Source: Thecamonas trahens ATCC 50062
Taxonomy: Eukaryota; Apusozoa; Apusomonadida; Apusomonadidae
DNA length: 43,718 nt
Assembly (NCBI RefSeq): GCF_000142905.1
Contig: NW_013657668.1
Span: 1-43,718, forward strand
Direction of reading: 5' to 3'
How positions within the stretch are numbered: the stretch's first letter is position 1; every line of letters starts with the position of its first letter. The notes beneath the pieces are model-generated. The model was not told the DNA's origin. It saw nothing but the letters and a program-made list of their open reading frames with translations, and made no database searches. This document shows positions 18,268-27,802 of this stretch, piece by piece. A program made the position numbers and the translations under genes.

Positions 18268-19066
18268 TAGCCGACGCCGCTGCCTGTGGCGGCGCCCATG
18301 GCGTGATTCCCAATGAACTCCGGACGGCGCCAAGGCTCGCCCGCGACTGGAGCAGCTCCTCATAGTACACACACATGAGCGGTGCCTTGAGGCTGCTGCG
18401 GGTGCTGATGGCCCACGGGATGCCGCGGGTGAGCAGCCGCTTTCGGGCCGCTGCATCGACGTGCGAGGTGATGAACGGGCCGGCCAGCGCAGAGAGCACG
18501 TTCATAGGCAGCCCGGTCTCGCCGGCCTCGATCCACTTGAGCATGACCTCGCCCTCGACGTCCGGCTTGACCCCGTAGAGCACATGCCAAAAGTCGTGGA
18601 CCTGTCGGTACCGCAACATGACGTAAGCCAACTCGTCGTCGTCCACAAACCGGACCGCCGGCCGCTCGTCAGGCGAGAACCCATGGGTGGCAAGAAACGT
18701 GCCGTAAGCAGCGGCAAACGAGCTCTCCGGCGTGTTGGCAACCACGCCGGCGGCCTCATCCGCCGCCAGCGCCGCAGCAGCCTCGGCCGCCGTGGCTGAA
18801 TCGATCATCGGCCGCTCCGCCAGGATCCTCGCCCCGGTCTCATCCCTCGCCATCTGCGCTCGCATCGTCCGCAGCGCCTCCAGTCCCGTCGTCTCCCCGA
18901 GCGCCGACACCAGATCCGCCCGTGTCGGATCCAGGAATGCACCCACGGCTGCGCCCGCCGCCAGTACAACCCGCTGCAGCGGCGACAAGCTCGCCGCCCT
19001 TCGTCCGCTCGCCGTCACCGCACCACGCACCACGCCCACGCCTGCTCCCAGCACCGACCGCAACAT
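18245..19066 (-). CDS. COQ4: Ubiquinone biosynthesis protein COQ4
   Basis: Predicted 273 aa mitochondrial protein that scaffolds the CoQ synthome on the matrix side of the inner membrane; recent work on the family also links it to oxidative decarboxylation of the quinone ring. The signature HDxxH-x11-E is intact: His157, Asp158 and His161 (YRQVHDFWHVLYG) with Glu173 in DVEGEVMLKWIE. GLPMNVLSALAGP also matches the family. The N-terminus from ATG 19066 (MLRSVLGAGVGVVRGAVTAS, then GRRAA) is Arg-rich and Glu/Asp-free, as expected for a mitochondrial presequence. An upstream in-frame start at 19168 would add a Gly/Gln run encoded by the hexanucleotide array and is less likely. Its end overlaps the convergent ATG101 gene by 23 nt. 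Confidence 0.95.
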   Translation of the reverse strand: MLRSVLGAGVGVVRGAVTASGRRAASLSPLQRVVLAAGAAVGAFLDPTRADLVSALGETTGLEALRTMRAQMARDETGARILAERPMIDSATAAEAAAALAADEAAGVVANTPESSFAAAYGTFLATHGFSPDERPAVRFVDDDELAYVMLRYRQVHDFWHVLYGVKPDVEGEVMLKWIEAGETGLPMNVLSALAGPFITSHVDAAARKRLLTRGIPWAISTRSSLKAPLMCVYYEELLQSRASLGAVRSSLGITPWAPPQAAASATTPGRPA

Positions 19067-19118
19067 GATGCTCTCACTGGCTGCCTCGGCTATCCTTGTC
19101 CAGACCACTCCCTCGCCT

Positions 19119-19149
19119 TTGCCCTGCCCTTGCCCTTGCCCTTGCCCTA
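19119..19149. repeat. CCCTTG hexanucleotide array
   Basis: Four to five CCCTTG/CCTTGC units 53-83 nt upstream of the COQ4 start codon. Read on the minus strand they are GGCAAG and would code for a GQ/GK run if the upstream start were used. Confidence 0.85.
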
Positions 19150-19226
19150 AGAGTCGGGTGTTGCCCAAGCCTTTGACCTTGGCCTACGTCTCGCGCACCT
19201 TGCTGTGACGCGCTCGGCAACAACAG

Positions 19227-19287
19227 CCCTCCGCCGTCCATCGCAGCCCCCCGTCGCCCATCGCAACCCTCCGCCGTCCATCGCAGA
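19227..19287. repeat. Three tandem 20-nt units
   Basis: Units of the form CCCTCCGCCGTCCATCGCAG. The first and third are identical and the middle one diverges at about five positions. They lie in the COQ4 upstream region. Confidence 0.8.
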
Positions 19288-19746
19288 TCTCAGAAAAGCC
19301 ACACACTCCTCCTAACTAGAAACCAGTGCCCATCATCGACCATGCCACCATCATCCACCGTCTCTGTCGACAAGGGCACTGATCACATTCGTTCACAACG
19401 TGGAAGGTGGGGAAAAAGTGGCCGATTGGCGTTCACACACGATTGATACCACCACGTGAAAGACCGAGGGGGGAGACGACCATGTCATAGAAGGTACACC
19501 TGGTGTGCCCACCACGACATTATCCATCTCTAACCAATAACATAAGCCACCGTCACCAATGATCATTCTCTCCCGTCTACTATCGTCGCCACCGCCATCA
19601 CCACATGTTCGCTCTCAGCAGCCACCGCACAGCCAGAAACGACCGTGACACCAGAGACACTCGCCACCGCCACCCTCCTCCTTCCCCACCACCACCACCA
19701 CCACCACCACCACTTCTCCACATACGCATTTCACAAGGGGTGCAAC

Positions 19747-20244
19747 ATGGCCGACACTCCTCCGAGTACGTGTGTTTGGTAAGAGGGGAGGAGGAGGGGG
19801 GGGAGGGAGAGGAAGGAGGTGGGGGGAAAGGGGGGGGGGGGGGGGGGGGGGGGGGGCTGGCTCCAATGGCGCGACCTGTGGTGGCTTCATGGCGAAGGGA
19901 TGAGGACTGGGACAAGGGCAGGGGGGGGGGGCTGTGGACTCATGGTGGATGTAGAGGATGAGGCGCCTGAGACTCGGCAGGTGGATGGTGAGCAGCAGAA
20001 TGGTGGGCCAGCGGCTTCGGTCAAGTTGGACGACGACGACCTGGCGCTGTTGGCGTCGGTGGAGCAGCAGAGCCGGACGGACATCCTCCGGAGCCAAGCG
20101 ATCACAGCTCCGAAAAAGGCCAAGAAGAAGAAGAAGAAGAAGAAGAAGGAGAAGGAGTCCGAGTCTGGAGAAGACGCAGACGTTGTCTTTGACCACAAGC
20201 AAATCACCGACGAAGAGCGCGAGCTGCTGGAGATGCTGGGCTAG
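19747..20244 (+). CDS. Small Lys-rich acidic protein of unknown function (two exons)
   Basis: Exon 1 is 19747-19765 (MADTPP plus one base), followed by donor GTACGT. The acceptor is GATGTAG (19953-19954), and exon 2 is 19955-20244. Joined in phase 1 the product is 102 aa: an acidic N-terminus, SVKLDDDDLALLASVEQQSR, a run of nine Lys in KKAKKKKK and following, then ESGEDADVVFDHKQITDEER and a final hydrophobic ELLEMLG. The Lys block may act as a nuclear/nucleolar signal or bind RNA. I do not recognise the family. The 189-nt intron contains a G27 run. Its stop is 127 nt from that of the convergent NAD synthetase. The exon 1 assignment is inferred from donor, acceptor and phase. Confidence 0.65.
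19830..19856. repeat. G27 homopolymer within an intron
   Basis: Twenty-seven consecutive G inside the intron of the Lys-rich gene, with another G11 run at 19921-19931. On the RNA this is an extreme G-quadruplex-capable tract. Confidence 0.95.
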
Positions 20245-20371
20245 ACTGGTAGCCGCGCTCTCCTCCAGCCACGATCACGACACGACCGTCATTGGGTTTG
20301 GGGCCTTGCATGTAATGAACTCTCTGATCCACCCAATGGTCATTGGCGGGGAAACGAGCGGGGCGAGAGAG

Positions 20372-22611
20372 CTAAGCGTCGTCACCCATGGCGGCGACTA
20401 GGGCGTCGATGCGGGCAAACTGGTACGACCAGTCCGGGTAGAGGAACTGGCGGAGATCGTGGCGGTTGTCATCAGGTGAGTACGACTCAGCGTGATAGGC
20501 CGGGGTGAGGGTGGTCATCTTGTGGCGGTTGCGGCCGTACATCTTGAAGAAAAACTTGACCTTGTCGGCGACGGCAGCCGGGGACAGGTGTGGCCACTTG
20601 CGGACGAGGGCCTCAAACATGGAGACCGGGCCGGCCTTGCCGATCTTGCGGAGGCGACCGTACTCGGTCAGCTCGGCATAGGTCATGCCCATGTCGGCCT
20701 CGTCGGTCTGGGTGTAGTCGGCGGTGATGGGCTCGAGCTCGGCTGTCGGCGGCGCCGCGATGATGTCGGCGAGCGACGAGTAGCCGAACCGTTCGGTAGC
20801 CCAGGTCATGAACAGCCGCAGGTCGGCCTTGCAGATGGCGCCGATCGGGTTGACGTCTGCTGCCGAGCAGTCGTACTTGGTGTAGTACCCGCGGATGGCC
20901 TCATCGACGTTGGCCGAGCCGAGGACGAGGAGCCCGCCGCCAGGTCCGCGGACGGTGGGGATGAGCTGGCCAAACAGGTAGGCGATGACCATCCGCGACC
21001 GCGCCTGGATGTTCTGCAGTGCCAGGTTCTCAGCCCACGACCCGCCGTGGACCTTGAACTTGGGTGTGAACGAAGTGGTCTTGGCGAAGAGACTCTCAAA
21101 GGCAGACACAACCTCGTCGATGTTGATGTCGAGGTGGTACGAGCCAACTTGCTCCGCGAGCGCGGCCGCCCGCGCCCGCGTCTCGGCCGACGAGTTAGAC
21201 GTACCCATGTAACACGTGACAAAGATGGCGTCCGCAATGGCCGCCGGCGACTCAGGACGCCAATCCGGCTCCGACTCGGGCACCCGGACCATCCGCCGCA
21301 AGTCGGCAAGGACCTGCGCGTCCGGCCCGTCCTCGCTCATCACCGCATCGTACACCATGTGGCACATCGAGCCGACAATCGTCGCCGTCGCCGACGAGTC
21401 AATGCCACCCGAGAGCGGCACAAAGTAGCCTGAGAGGCCCGACCGCCGGAGGTAGTCCCACAGCCAGGCCGCCGGCCCGTACGCAATCTCTTCCTGCGGC
21501 AGCGGAATCCGCGGCTTGCCCAGCGCCTCGGTCAGCGCCCGCCTCCGAGCAAAGGTCGAAGAGAGAAAGACCGAGCTCACCGCATCCGCCGAGGCCGACG
21601 GGTACATCGGCGCGTCCGCTGCTTGCTTGGACGCCGACGCCACACCAGCCCTGAACGAGCGCACAGCGTCGAGGTCCACCGTCGCCGTCACCACGTCGAC
21701 GTCGCGGAGCGAGAACTGGTCGCCCTGGGCCACCAGCTTGCCATTGCAGAAGATCATGGCGCACCCGTCGTAGTAGCACCGCCCGCCGTCGCAGCCCTTT
21801 TGGTTGGCGTACAGGTAGATGCCGCCGCACTTGCGCGTCGCGTTGCCTATGAGGTCGATCCGCCGCGAGAGCTTGCGGAGCTCGTGGTGCGAGCCCGAGC
21901 CGTTGCCAAAGATGTCCACCCCGTCGAGCGCCATGCTGATGTGCGGCGCTGCCGGCGTGAAAAGCTCCTCGCACGTCTCCGACCCGAGCGTGGCATCGGC
22001 AAACCGCAGCACGCCGTCGCCAAACGGCGCTTCGGCCTGCCCCGTTACCTCACGCAGAACCCGCGGGAGTGCGACCTCGATGGTGGTCCGCGGCCGCGAC
22101 CACGCCGTGAACCACCGCTCCTCCCGGTAGTTGCCGTCGTTGGCTAGATGCATCTTAGGCCGAACAAGCACAATACGCCCGTCGAGAACAAACACTCGCA
22201 CATTGTACAGCACAGATCGGAAGACATATGGCATGCCCACGTCCAGCAGCATCCCCTCGGACGCACCCGACGTGATCAGCTCGGCAAGCACCTCCACCGA
22301 GTGGAAGAACGTATCCTTCTCCAGAAAGTGATCCTCACACCCATACCCTACGCCGCCATCAACATCACCACCATCATCATCATCAGTACATGCTCGCCCA
22401 GACCACCACACGATCTGCCTCCCTTCCCACGCCCAGCACCGCCCGCCTTTGCTACCCTACCTGGAATGCACAGCTCGGGTGTAATGAGGTACGAAGCACC
22501 TGCTGCCTTGGCCTCGGCCACAGCCGCCAGAATCCGGTCACGGTTGCCGGTAAAGTCCAGCGCAAACTGATTGAGGGCACATGTGGCAACCGTCACAACC
22601 GTCGGGTCCAT
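20372..22611 (-). CDS. NADSYN1: Glutamine-dependent NAD+ synthetase (two exons)
   Basis: Two-domain enzyme that makes NAD+ from nicotinic acid adenine dinucleotide, ATP and glutamine in the cytosol. Exon 1 is 22461-22611 ([20 protein letters not shown] onward) and exon 2 is 20372-22347. The 113-nt intron runs GTAGGG to GTAG and joins in phase 1, giving 708 aa, the usual length for eukaryotes. The N-terminal nitrilase-type glutaminase shows Glu46 ([10 protein letters not shown]), Lys115 ([14 protein letters not shown]) and Cys176 (GSETCEELF). The C-terminal synthetase has the PP-loop [13 protein letters not shown] and later the conserved [13 protein letters not shown] and [13 protein letters not shown]. 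All catalytic elements are present. It diverges from the PCGF-like gene. Confidence 0.97.
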
Positions 22612-22727
22612 CCTCTACTCCCTCTCTCTACGCGTCCAGAGTGTAGTGTACTCGACCTCGTCCGTCATCGAACGCAGCTTCCAACTCGGCTCCCGCAGAG
22701 CCTGCTCCACCCCCCCCACCCACCCAC

Positions 22728-22758
<31 letters not shown>

Positions 22759-23019
22759 GCTCATCCGCTGAGATGCGATGACAAGGGGCGATGATCTCAA
22801 CAGCAGAAGGAGACAGCTGGAGACATGATCGTCATCGTCATCGTTATCGTCATCGCGATCGTGATGGTGAAGGCGAACACAGCCACACCTCCGCCACCTC
22901 ACGGCCCATACCCATACCCCCCCACACACACATACACATACACCACTTCGCTCCACACACGCCACACATACTCACACACATACACATACGCATACACACA
23001 TACATATATATTCGCATAT
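22612..23019. promoter_or_regulatory. Divergent promoter between NAD synthetase and the PCGF-like gene
   Basis: Contains (CA)n at about 22730-22756 and a long imperfect CACA/CATA-rich tract at 22918-23018 that runs into the PCGF-like start codon, ending in ATATATATTCGCATAT. A CGTCATCGTTATCGTCATCG stretch lies near 22831. No coding frame is supported. Confidence 0.5.
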
Positions 23020-23907
23020 ATGGCTAGCGCAAGTGTGCTCGGCCCTGAGCAGGACGCCGTCATTCAAGGCGGCAAGCTGGTGGTACGGACGCGGGCGCTC
23101 AACGCATACCTCGTCTGCGAGCTGTGCAACGGCTACTTCCGCAACGCCACCACGGTCTCAGAATGTTTGCATACCTTCTGTGAGCCGTGCATTCTGCGCC
23201 ACTTTGACTCGGGCTCAACAAAGTGTCCCACGTGTGAGACCGACCTCGGCGCCGACCCCTTCACCGCTATCCGCCAGGACATGGCCCTCAAGTCGCTCGT
23301 CGAGCGTATCTTCCCCAACGCCGGCCCTGGCACCGAGCCGAGCCGCAAGAAGAAGCGCAAGCGCTCGCGCTCGAAATCTACCGCGACCGCAGCCGGGGCC
23401 GGAGCCGCAGAGACTCCGACCAACGACGCTGCCGCCGCCGCCGAGGCCGGCGAGCCCGAGGCCAAGCGGGCCCGCAAGCTTGAGAACAAGAAGAGCGCCG
23501 CGCAAAGCGGACGAGTTGGTGATGTGTCTGTTACCACAAAGTATCTGGGCATGGACAAGAGCGCGCTCCCGCCGAACGTCTCGGTCTCGTCCAAGGGCAT
23601 TGTTACTGTCGACAACGTCGACTGGGTCAAGTTTGCTGTGCACCCCGACCCCAACGACGCCGCCACCCTGGCCCTCCCGTCCATCGCGTCTGTTATGCAA
23701 ACCAAGGCCTCAATCGACATCAAGCGACTCGCCAAGCACCTCCGCAAGAAGCTCTGCCGCAACATCCCGGGTGCCAAGATCGAGATCTTGTTCAACGGCG
23801 AGGTCTGCGCGCCGGAGTTCTCGCTCGAGTTTATCATCAAGACCCGCTGGCACTCACGCGACTCGGCCGACGTCCTCGACCTCACCTACCGCATGATTCA
23901 GTCGTAG
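23020..23907 (+). CDS. Polycomb-group RING finger protein (PCGF/BMI1-like, RING plus RAWUL)
   Basis: Predicted 295 aa. An N-terminal C3HC4 RING has Cys33, Cys36, Cys49, His51, Cys54, Cys57, Cys69 and Cys72, embedded in LNAYLVCELCNGYFRNATTV and SECLHTFCEPCI. This is the form of PCGF proteins and their relatives, the non-RING1 half of the PRC1 histone H2A ubiquitin ligase. A basic linker (KKKRKRSRSKS) follows, with a second KRARK cluster. Residues about 190-295, ending ICxxEF-like EVCAPEFSLEFIIKTRWHSR, fit a RAWUL ubiquitin-like domain. Plant DRIP-type ligases share this layout and are the main alternative. ATG 23020 directly follows an AT-rich motif after CA repeats. A single exon; it stops 43 nt from the convergent FW gene. 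Confidence 0.88.
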   Translation: MASASVLGPEQDAVIQGGKLVVRTRALNAYLVCELCNGYFRNATTVSECLHTFCEPCILRHFDSGSTKCPTCETDLGADPFTAIRQDMALKSLVERIFPNAGPGTEPSRKKKRKRSRSKSTATAAGAGAAETPTNDAAAAAEAGEPEAKRARKLENKKSAAQSGRVGDVSVTTKYLGMDKSALPPNVSVSSKGIVTVDNVDWVKFAVHPDPNDAATLALPSIASVMQTKASIDIKRLAKHLRKKLCRNIPGAKIEILFNGEVCAPEFSLEFIIKTRWHSRDSADVLDLTYRMIQS

Positions 23908-23950
23908 CTATAAAGCCGCCATGTTATCTCGATCCTGTTCCTCGCCCGCC

Positions 23951-24943
23951 TCATCCCCACTGCGGACTCGCACCCTGCGGCGTAGGCCCAAGGGTGGCCG
24001 GCCCCGGCGCCACAAGCAGCTCAAGCACCGTGCCGCTGCCAAGGCCGTACGACGCCAAGGTCCGCGATGCATCGAGGAGGACCAGGCCGTCAGGCGGGAC
24101 GCCGCCAGCAAAGGCCGGCGCCAGCTCGAGGCTCTCGCGCGGGAGCCCAGCCTGCCCCGCAACCACGCTCTTGACGTCGGCCACCGTGTGCGATGCCGAG
24201 ACAGAGAGGGTGAAGACCTGGTTCCCACTCCGCCACCGCACAGAAATCTCGAACAGAGGCTCGTCGCCGCTCGCGTCGACCAGCTCACCGTCGCTGCTGA
24301 ACCCGTCGTCGAGCTCGTTAGCGCCAGTGTCGGCCCCGGTGTGGGCCTCGAGCGCCTTGGCCATGGCCCACAGCTCCTCTAAATACGGAAAGGCCGAAGG
24401 CCCGTCGCCCAGCGGCGGCGCTTCCAGCGGCGGGAGGTCTGGCATGCCCAGGACCCGCCCAACCCTGATGAGCGCCGCCAGCGCATCGCGCGCCGCGTTG
24501 ATGTCGTGCGCGTGCGCAGCCGTCACGTTGACATCGATGACCAGCGGTTCGCCAAACCGCCGCCCGGCAGCGTCCATAAACGCCCAGCTCGACAGCGCCC
24601 GCCCGCCCGTCTCAGGCGCCTGTACCTCGAGGCTCACGTTGATCCGCTCGCCGGCGCCCACCGCCGGCAACGCGATCGAAGGCGACTGGGCGAGCAAGCT
24701 GCCCGAGACAAAGACCAGAAACGCCCGATCCCACACCTCGACGCCGTCGTTCACCACCGACCAGGTCTTGATAAACGTCACGTTGGGTGCCAGCGCCGTT
24801 CCTGGCGGCACCGTCACGTCTCCGACCACACGGACAGAGAGCGGTGACTTTGAGCTACTCGGCGACGCCGACCGCTCCCTCCGCCGCGGTGACCTGCCAC
24901 TTCCTCCCGCCGCACGCGGCACCCGCCGTCTCTTGTACGGCAT
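23951..24943 (-). CDS. FW-domain (NBR1/ILRUN-type) protein with C-terminal ubiquitin-like domain
   Basis: Predicted 330 aa. After a basic Ser/Arg-rich N-terminus (1-33), residues about 38-140 form an FW (four-tryptophan, NBR1 central) domain: GDVTVPPGTALAPNVTFIKT followed by Trp61, then Trp71, FLVFVSG, LPAVGAGERINVSLEVQAP, Trp120 and GEPLVIDVNV. In NBR1 this domain binds cargo or microtubule-associated proteins; in ILRUN it sits beside a UBA-like domain. Here residues about 228-315 look like a ubiquitin-like fold (FEISVRWRSGNQVFTLSVSA onward, ending GSGTVLELLV). No PB1, ZZ, UBA or LIR is evident. ATG 24943 gives a single exon. CCCTTGCCC lies 59 nt upstream on the opposite strand. A role in selective autophagy or ubiquitin-linked signalling is an inference from the FW domain. 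Confidence 0.82.
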   Translation of the reverse strand: MPYKRRRVPRAAGGSGRSPRRRERSASPSSSKSPLSVRVVGDVTVPPGTALAPNVTFIKTWSVVNDGVEVWDRAFLVFVSGSLLAQSPSIALPAVGAGERINVSLEVQAPETGGRALSSWAFMDAAGRRFGEPLVIDVNVTAAHAHDINAARDALAALIRVGRVLGMPDLPPLEAPPLGDGPSAFPYLEELWAMAKALEAHTGADTGANELDDGFSSDGELVDASGDEPLFEISVRWRSGNQVFTLSVSASHTVADVKSVVAGQAGLPRESLELAPAFAGGVPPDGLVLLDASRTLASYGLGSGTVLELLVAPGPATLGPTPQGASPQWG

Positions 24944-25129
24944 GGAGACCTTCTACGTCCTGCAAGTTGAGTGCTGCCGCTTGCTCTGGTCTTTGCCAAT
25001 GCCCTTGCCCTGCTCCCGGTGAGCAGGCTGCTGCCGTTTGGCCAAACTGCGCCGGTTGGCGGCAACGCGCGCGCGTGGGAAGGCGAACAACAACGTTATA
25101 CTGACGCAGACAAAGGTGCGCCAATGGTT

Positions 25130-26388
25130 TTAGTTGGACGAGCCAGAAGAGTTACGTCGGGCCTCGGCGCGTAGCTGGGCATCGGCTTGCACCAGATCGC
25201 GGAGAACCTTGAGCCGGATCGGGCCTGACGACCGAGCGGAGGAGACGGCAAAGAAGACGTCATGGTCGGCGGTCGCCTGACTCGGGCTTACCAGCATGGT
25301 GACTGTGGGATCGTCGCAGGCGGTGACCCATGCGTCATAAGCGGCCAGCTCGCTGTCGACATCTTCGGCGACGACAGCAGCGGCGGCGATCTCGCGCATC
25401 AGCGCCCGCTGCGCCTCGCGCAGAGCTGCCTGCGCTGCCTGAGCCACTGCTCGCGCCGCCAACGCCGCATCGGCTGCCGCGTACTCAATTTCATACACAT
25501 GCTGGCTCGCCAAATGCGCAAAGATGAGGCAGAGGAGCTCGGATGGAAGCAACGGAAGGAGACAGGCCGAGGCGTAGCGGTACTCGCCCGAGTCGGGATC
25601 GTGCGAGCGGGCAATGACCAGAACAGTGAATACCTCGTCGCGAAAGGCTTTGGGAAAGTACCGATGCCGCTGTGGCCTCCACCAGCGAGTCCGTGCCTCG
25701 GTCCACGCCTCGATCATCGCCGTTACGGCGGCCACGTCGTTGTCGCGATCGGCGATGGTCCGAAAGTCGCGATGGCAGATGTCGATGAGCGTCATGCCAT
25801 TGTGTGTGGCGGTGAGCACAGGCGAGCCGGCGTCGAGCAAGAATCGCACCGCATTGACCTGGGCGTACCACGTTGCATCCGCCAGCGGAGTAAAGCCGTA
25901 CGCATCGCGCGAGGCAATGCTGAAGCCAAACTCGGCGACGAGCCATCTCGCGAGTTCTTCGTGACCGCCCCACACCGCCCGATTGAGCAGAGTGTTCCCT
26001 CGCTCATCGCGCAACAGTGTGATGTCAAGCGGCGCCAAGGCTCCCGACTCGCAATCCTCGGTCGACTCTGCCTGCACCAGGCTGATGTGCATGGCCACGG
26101 CCTCGGCGTCTCCGGCCTCGGCAGCGTGGAACAAACCGACCTGTGCGGGGGTCGCATACAGCACCGTCTCCAGCTCGTCGTCCTCCTCCTCCCACTCTAC
26201 CACATGCCGCCACATAAGGATATCTGCCTGGTGAGAGCCAGGATGTGGGTAATGACAGGCAGTGTCAGCGGGTGGGGGGAGTGGGTGTGGGTGTGGGGTA
26301 CGAGTGGCGGCGCGCACGGCCGCCTGACAGGCCGCCAGCCAGCAGAGCGCATGCAGTCAAACTCGACCATCGTACCGTTTTGACACAT
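25130..26388 (-). CDS. Ankyrin-repeat protein with F-box-like C-terminal segment
   Basis: The main exon encodes ankyrin-type repeats: QVGLFHAAEAGDAEAVAMHI, then DERGNTLLNRAVWGGHEELA, DAYGFTPLADATWYAQVNAV, RFLLDAGSP and HNGMTLIDICHRD. Further on, CLLPLLPSELLCLIFAHLAS resembles the first helices of an F-box, and Ala-rich helices follow (about 25340-25480). The simple start is ATG 26215 (MWRHVVEWEEEDD). A better model adds exon 1 at 26376-26388 (MCQN plus one base, preceded by ACC). Donor GTACGA and acceptor GGCAG (26224-26225) would be joined in phase 1 over a 152-nt intron, giving 368 aa beginning MCQNDILMWRHVV. Partners and targets are unknown. It lies 187 nt upstream of the FW gene on the same strand. 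Confidence 0.8.
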
Positions 26389-26877
26389 GGTTTTTTTTTG
26401 CTTGTTGGAGAGTAGGGAAGGGGGTGGCCGGCGACGAAACCGGTGGTGCTTGCACAGACGCGAGCTTGCGCCGGCGTGCACGTGCACTCTGCTTTGCGTG
26501 GCGAGCAGAGGCCTGGTCGGCGGTAGTGTGCATGACTGGCTGGGTGTCAGCGCCAGATCAGCCGTGAACAACCGTGGGCGAGAGAGAAAACACAAAGAAT
26601 GTGATCGACAGCGAGCGCAAGCGTCGACGCCATCAAGATGGGCAGCGGCCAGGACTCTAGTTAGGTCACACACACCCCGAGTCCGCTCCACCTTTCGCAT
26701 CCCAACCTACGCCACATCACATCGCTCACCGCATCGCAGCCTGGCAACAGGGCCATCAAACGCGCGACATGACAGGCACACTGCGGCAGAGAGCGGTGAG
26801 CGTGGAGGGCAAGCGAGAGGGGGGAAAGAAGCAAGGCACAGAGCGCCGTCACAAACAAGACGACGAGGCTAGCCTAG
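26389..26877. other. Intergenic region between the ankyrin gene and ORMDL
   Basis: 489 nt upstream of the ankyrin gene on the minus strand and downstream of ORMDL. A run of nine T at 26391-26399 gives an A-rich leader to the ankyrin ATG. No credible gene or repeat is seen. Confidence 0.5.
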
Positions 26878-27556
26878 CTAGTCCTTGTTGATACCAAGAA
26901 TGCGCTTGCGGTGCATGTACGGGAGCTTGGGGATGAGGGCAAATCCGACGGCGACGACGTTGATGACAAACTGGGTGGTGGTAAAGTGGGCGTAGTGGCA
27001 CGAGATGAGGAAGAGGACGACCGGGACTGCAGTGAAGAACTTGCGGGTGGTGGTGAACTGGACCTCATCATCGAGCTGCTCCCAGAGGGTGAACTCCTTG
27101 AACTCGCCCTGGTTGTGCTCAAACGGCGTGCCCTTCATCCAGTGCCACGTCACAAACGTGGTCTACCCATCCATACACAAGCCGAACGCACACACCCACA
27201 ACCACCGTATGCAACACACATCACCATAAGTACATTTCCCCTCTCCATGCGCTGTTTCATCCCCGTAGCCCAAGTCATGCTACTGGTAGGCCTTCGGATA
27301 ACTCTGGCCACCCCCCGCACCCCCCTCCCCCGACCTCTCCCTCCCGACCGCTTCCTTCCTTTCCAGAGCAAATCAAACATACCATAGTATGGAGGACATT
27401 GAAGAGAGTCCAAGCCGTCGTCGACGCCATAAAGCCCTGCAAGAGGTAGAGGAAGAACCGGAAGCCACCAATGAGACAGAGGTAGAAGATCCAGAAGCCG
27501 CGCCCGTTGATCCATGTCGAGTTTGGGTTCACCGCGTTCGGTGCTGCCTCGTCCAT
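26878..27556 (-). CDS. ORMDL: ORMDL sphingolipid biosynthesis regulator (two exons)
   Basis: Predicted 152 aa ER membrane protein of the ORM family, which inhibits serine palmitoyltransferase in response to ceramide. Exon 1 is 27383-27556 (MDEAAPNAVNPNSTWINGRG onward, through TLFNVLHTM), then donor GTATGT. The acceptor is GGGTAG, and exon 2 is 26878-27162 (TTFVTWHWMKGTPFEHNQGE onward). The joint is phase 0 and the intron 220 nt. Family marks are NPNSTWINGRGFW, KGTPFE, LWEQLDD, QFTTTRKF, IPKLPYMH and the ending RILGINKD. The length equals the usual 150-158 aa, with four hydrophobic segments. The ATG at 27556 is preferred because the frame extends upstream only to a TTG. It shares orientation with RFC5, whose stop is 176 nt upstream. 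Confidence 0.96.
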
Positions 27557-27732
27557 GTTGGCCTTTGCAGTGAGAGGAGTGTTGCTCAGATTGTTTCGAC
27601 GCAAGTGCCCCGTGCCTGTCCGGCAGAAAGACTGGCGATCACGGCCGTATTAAGGAGACACGGTGAGGGAGGAGGGGAACGTGTTACGATCGCATGGCTG
27701 CTCGGCAGTGAGCAGCAAGGAGGAACGGCTGG

Positions 27733-27766
27733 TCACGACGATGGCGCGGCGACATCCATGGCGGTC

Positions 27767-27802
<36 letters not shown>

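Larger units (their letters stand above)
19067..19746. promoter_or_regulatory. Divergent intergenic region between COQ4 and the Lys-rich gene
   Basis: Holds the CCCTTG array (19119-19149) near COQ4, three copies of a 20-nt CCCTCCGCCGTCCATCGCAG-like unit (about 19227-19287) and a (CCA)n stretch near 19689-19712. No credible coding frame. Confidence 0.5.

Noticed and set aside
19067-19168. COQ4 starting at 19168 with a Gly-Gln-rich leader
   Set aside because: The leader is made of the hexanucleotide array; ATG 19066 begins a normal mitochondrial presequence.
26387-26872. Plus-strand open frame between the ankyrin gene and ORMDL
   Set aside because: Its composition (runs of Arg, Cys and His, no motif) is that of random GC-rich DNA, and no ATG, splice or codon signal supports it.
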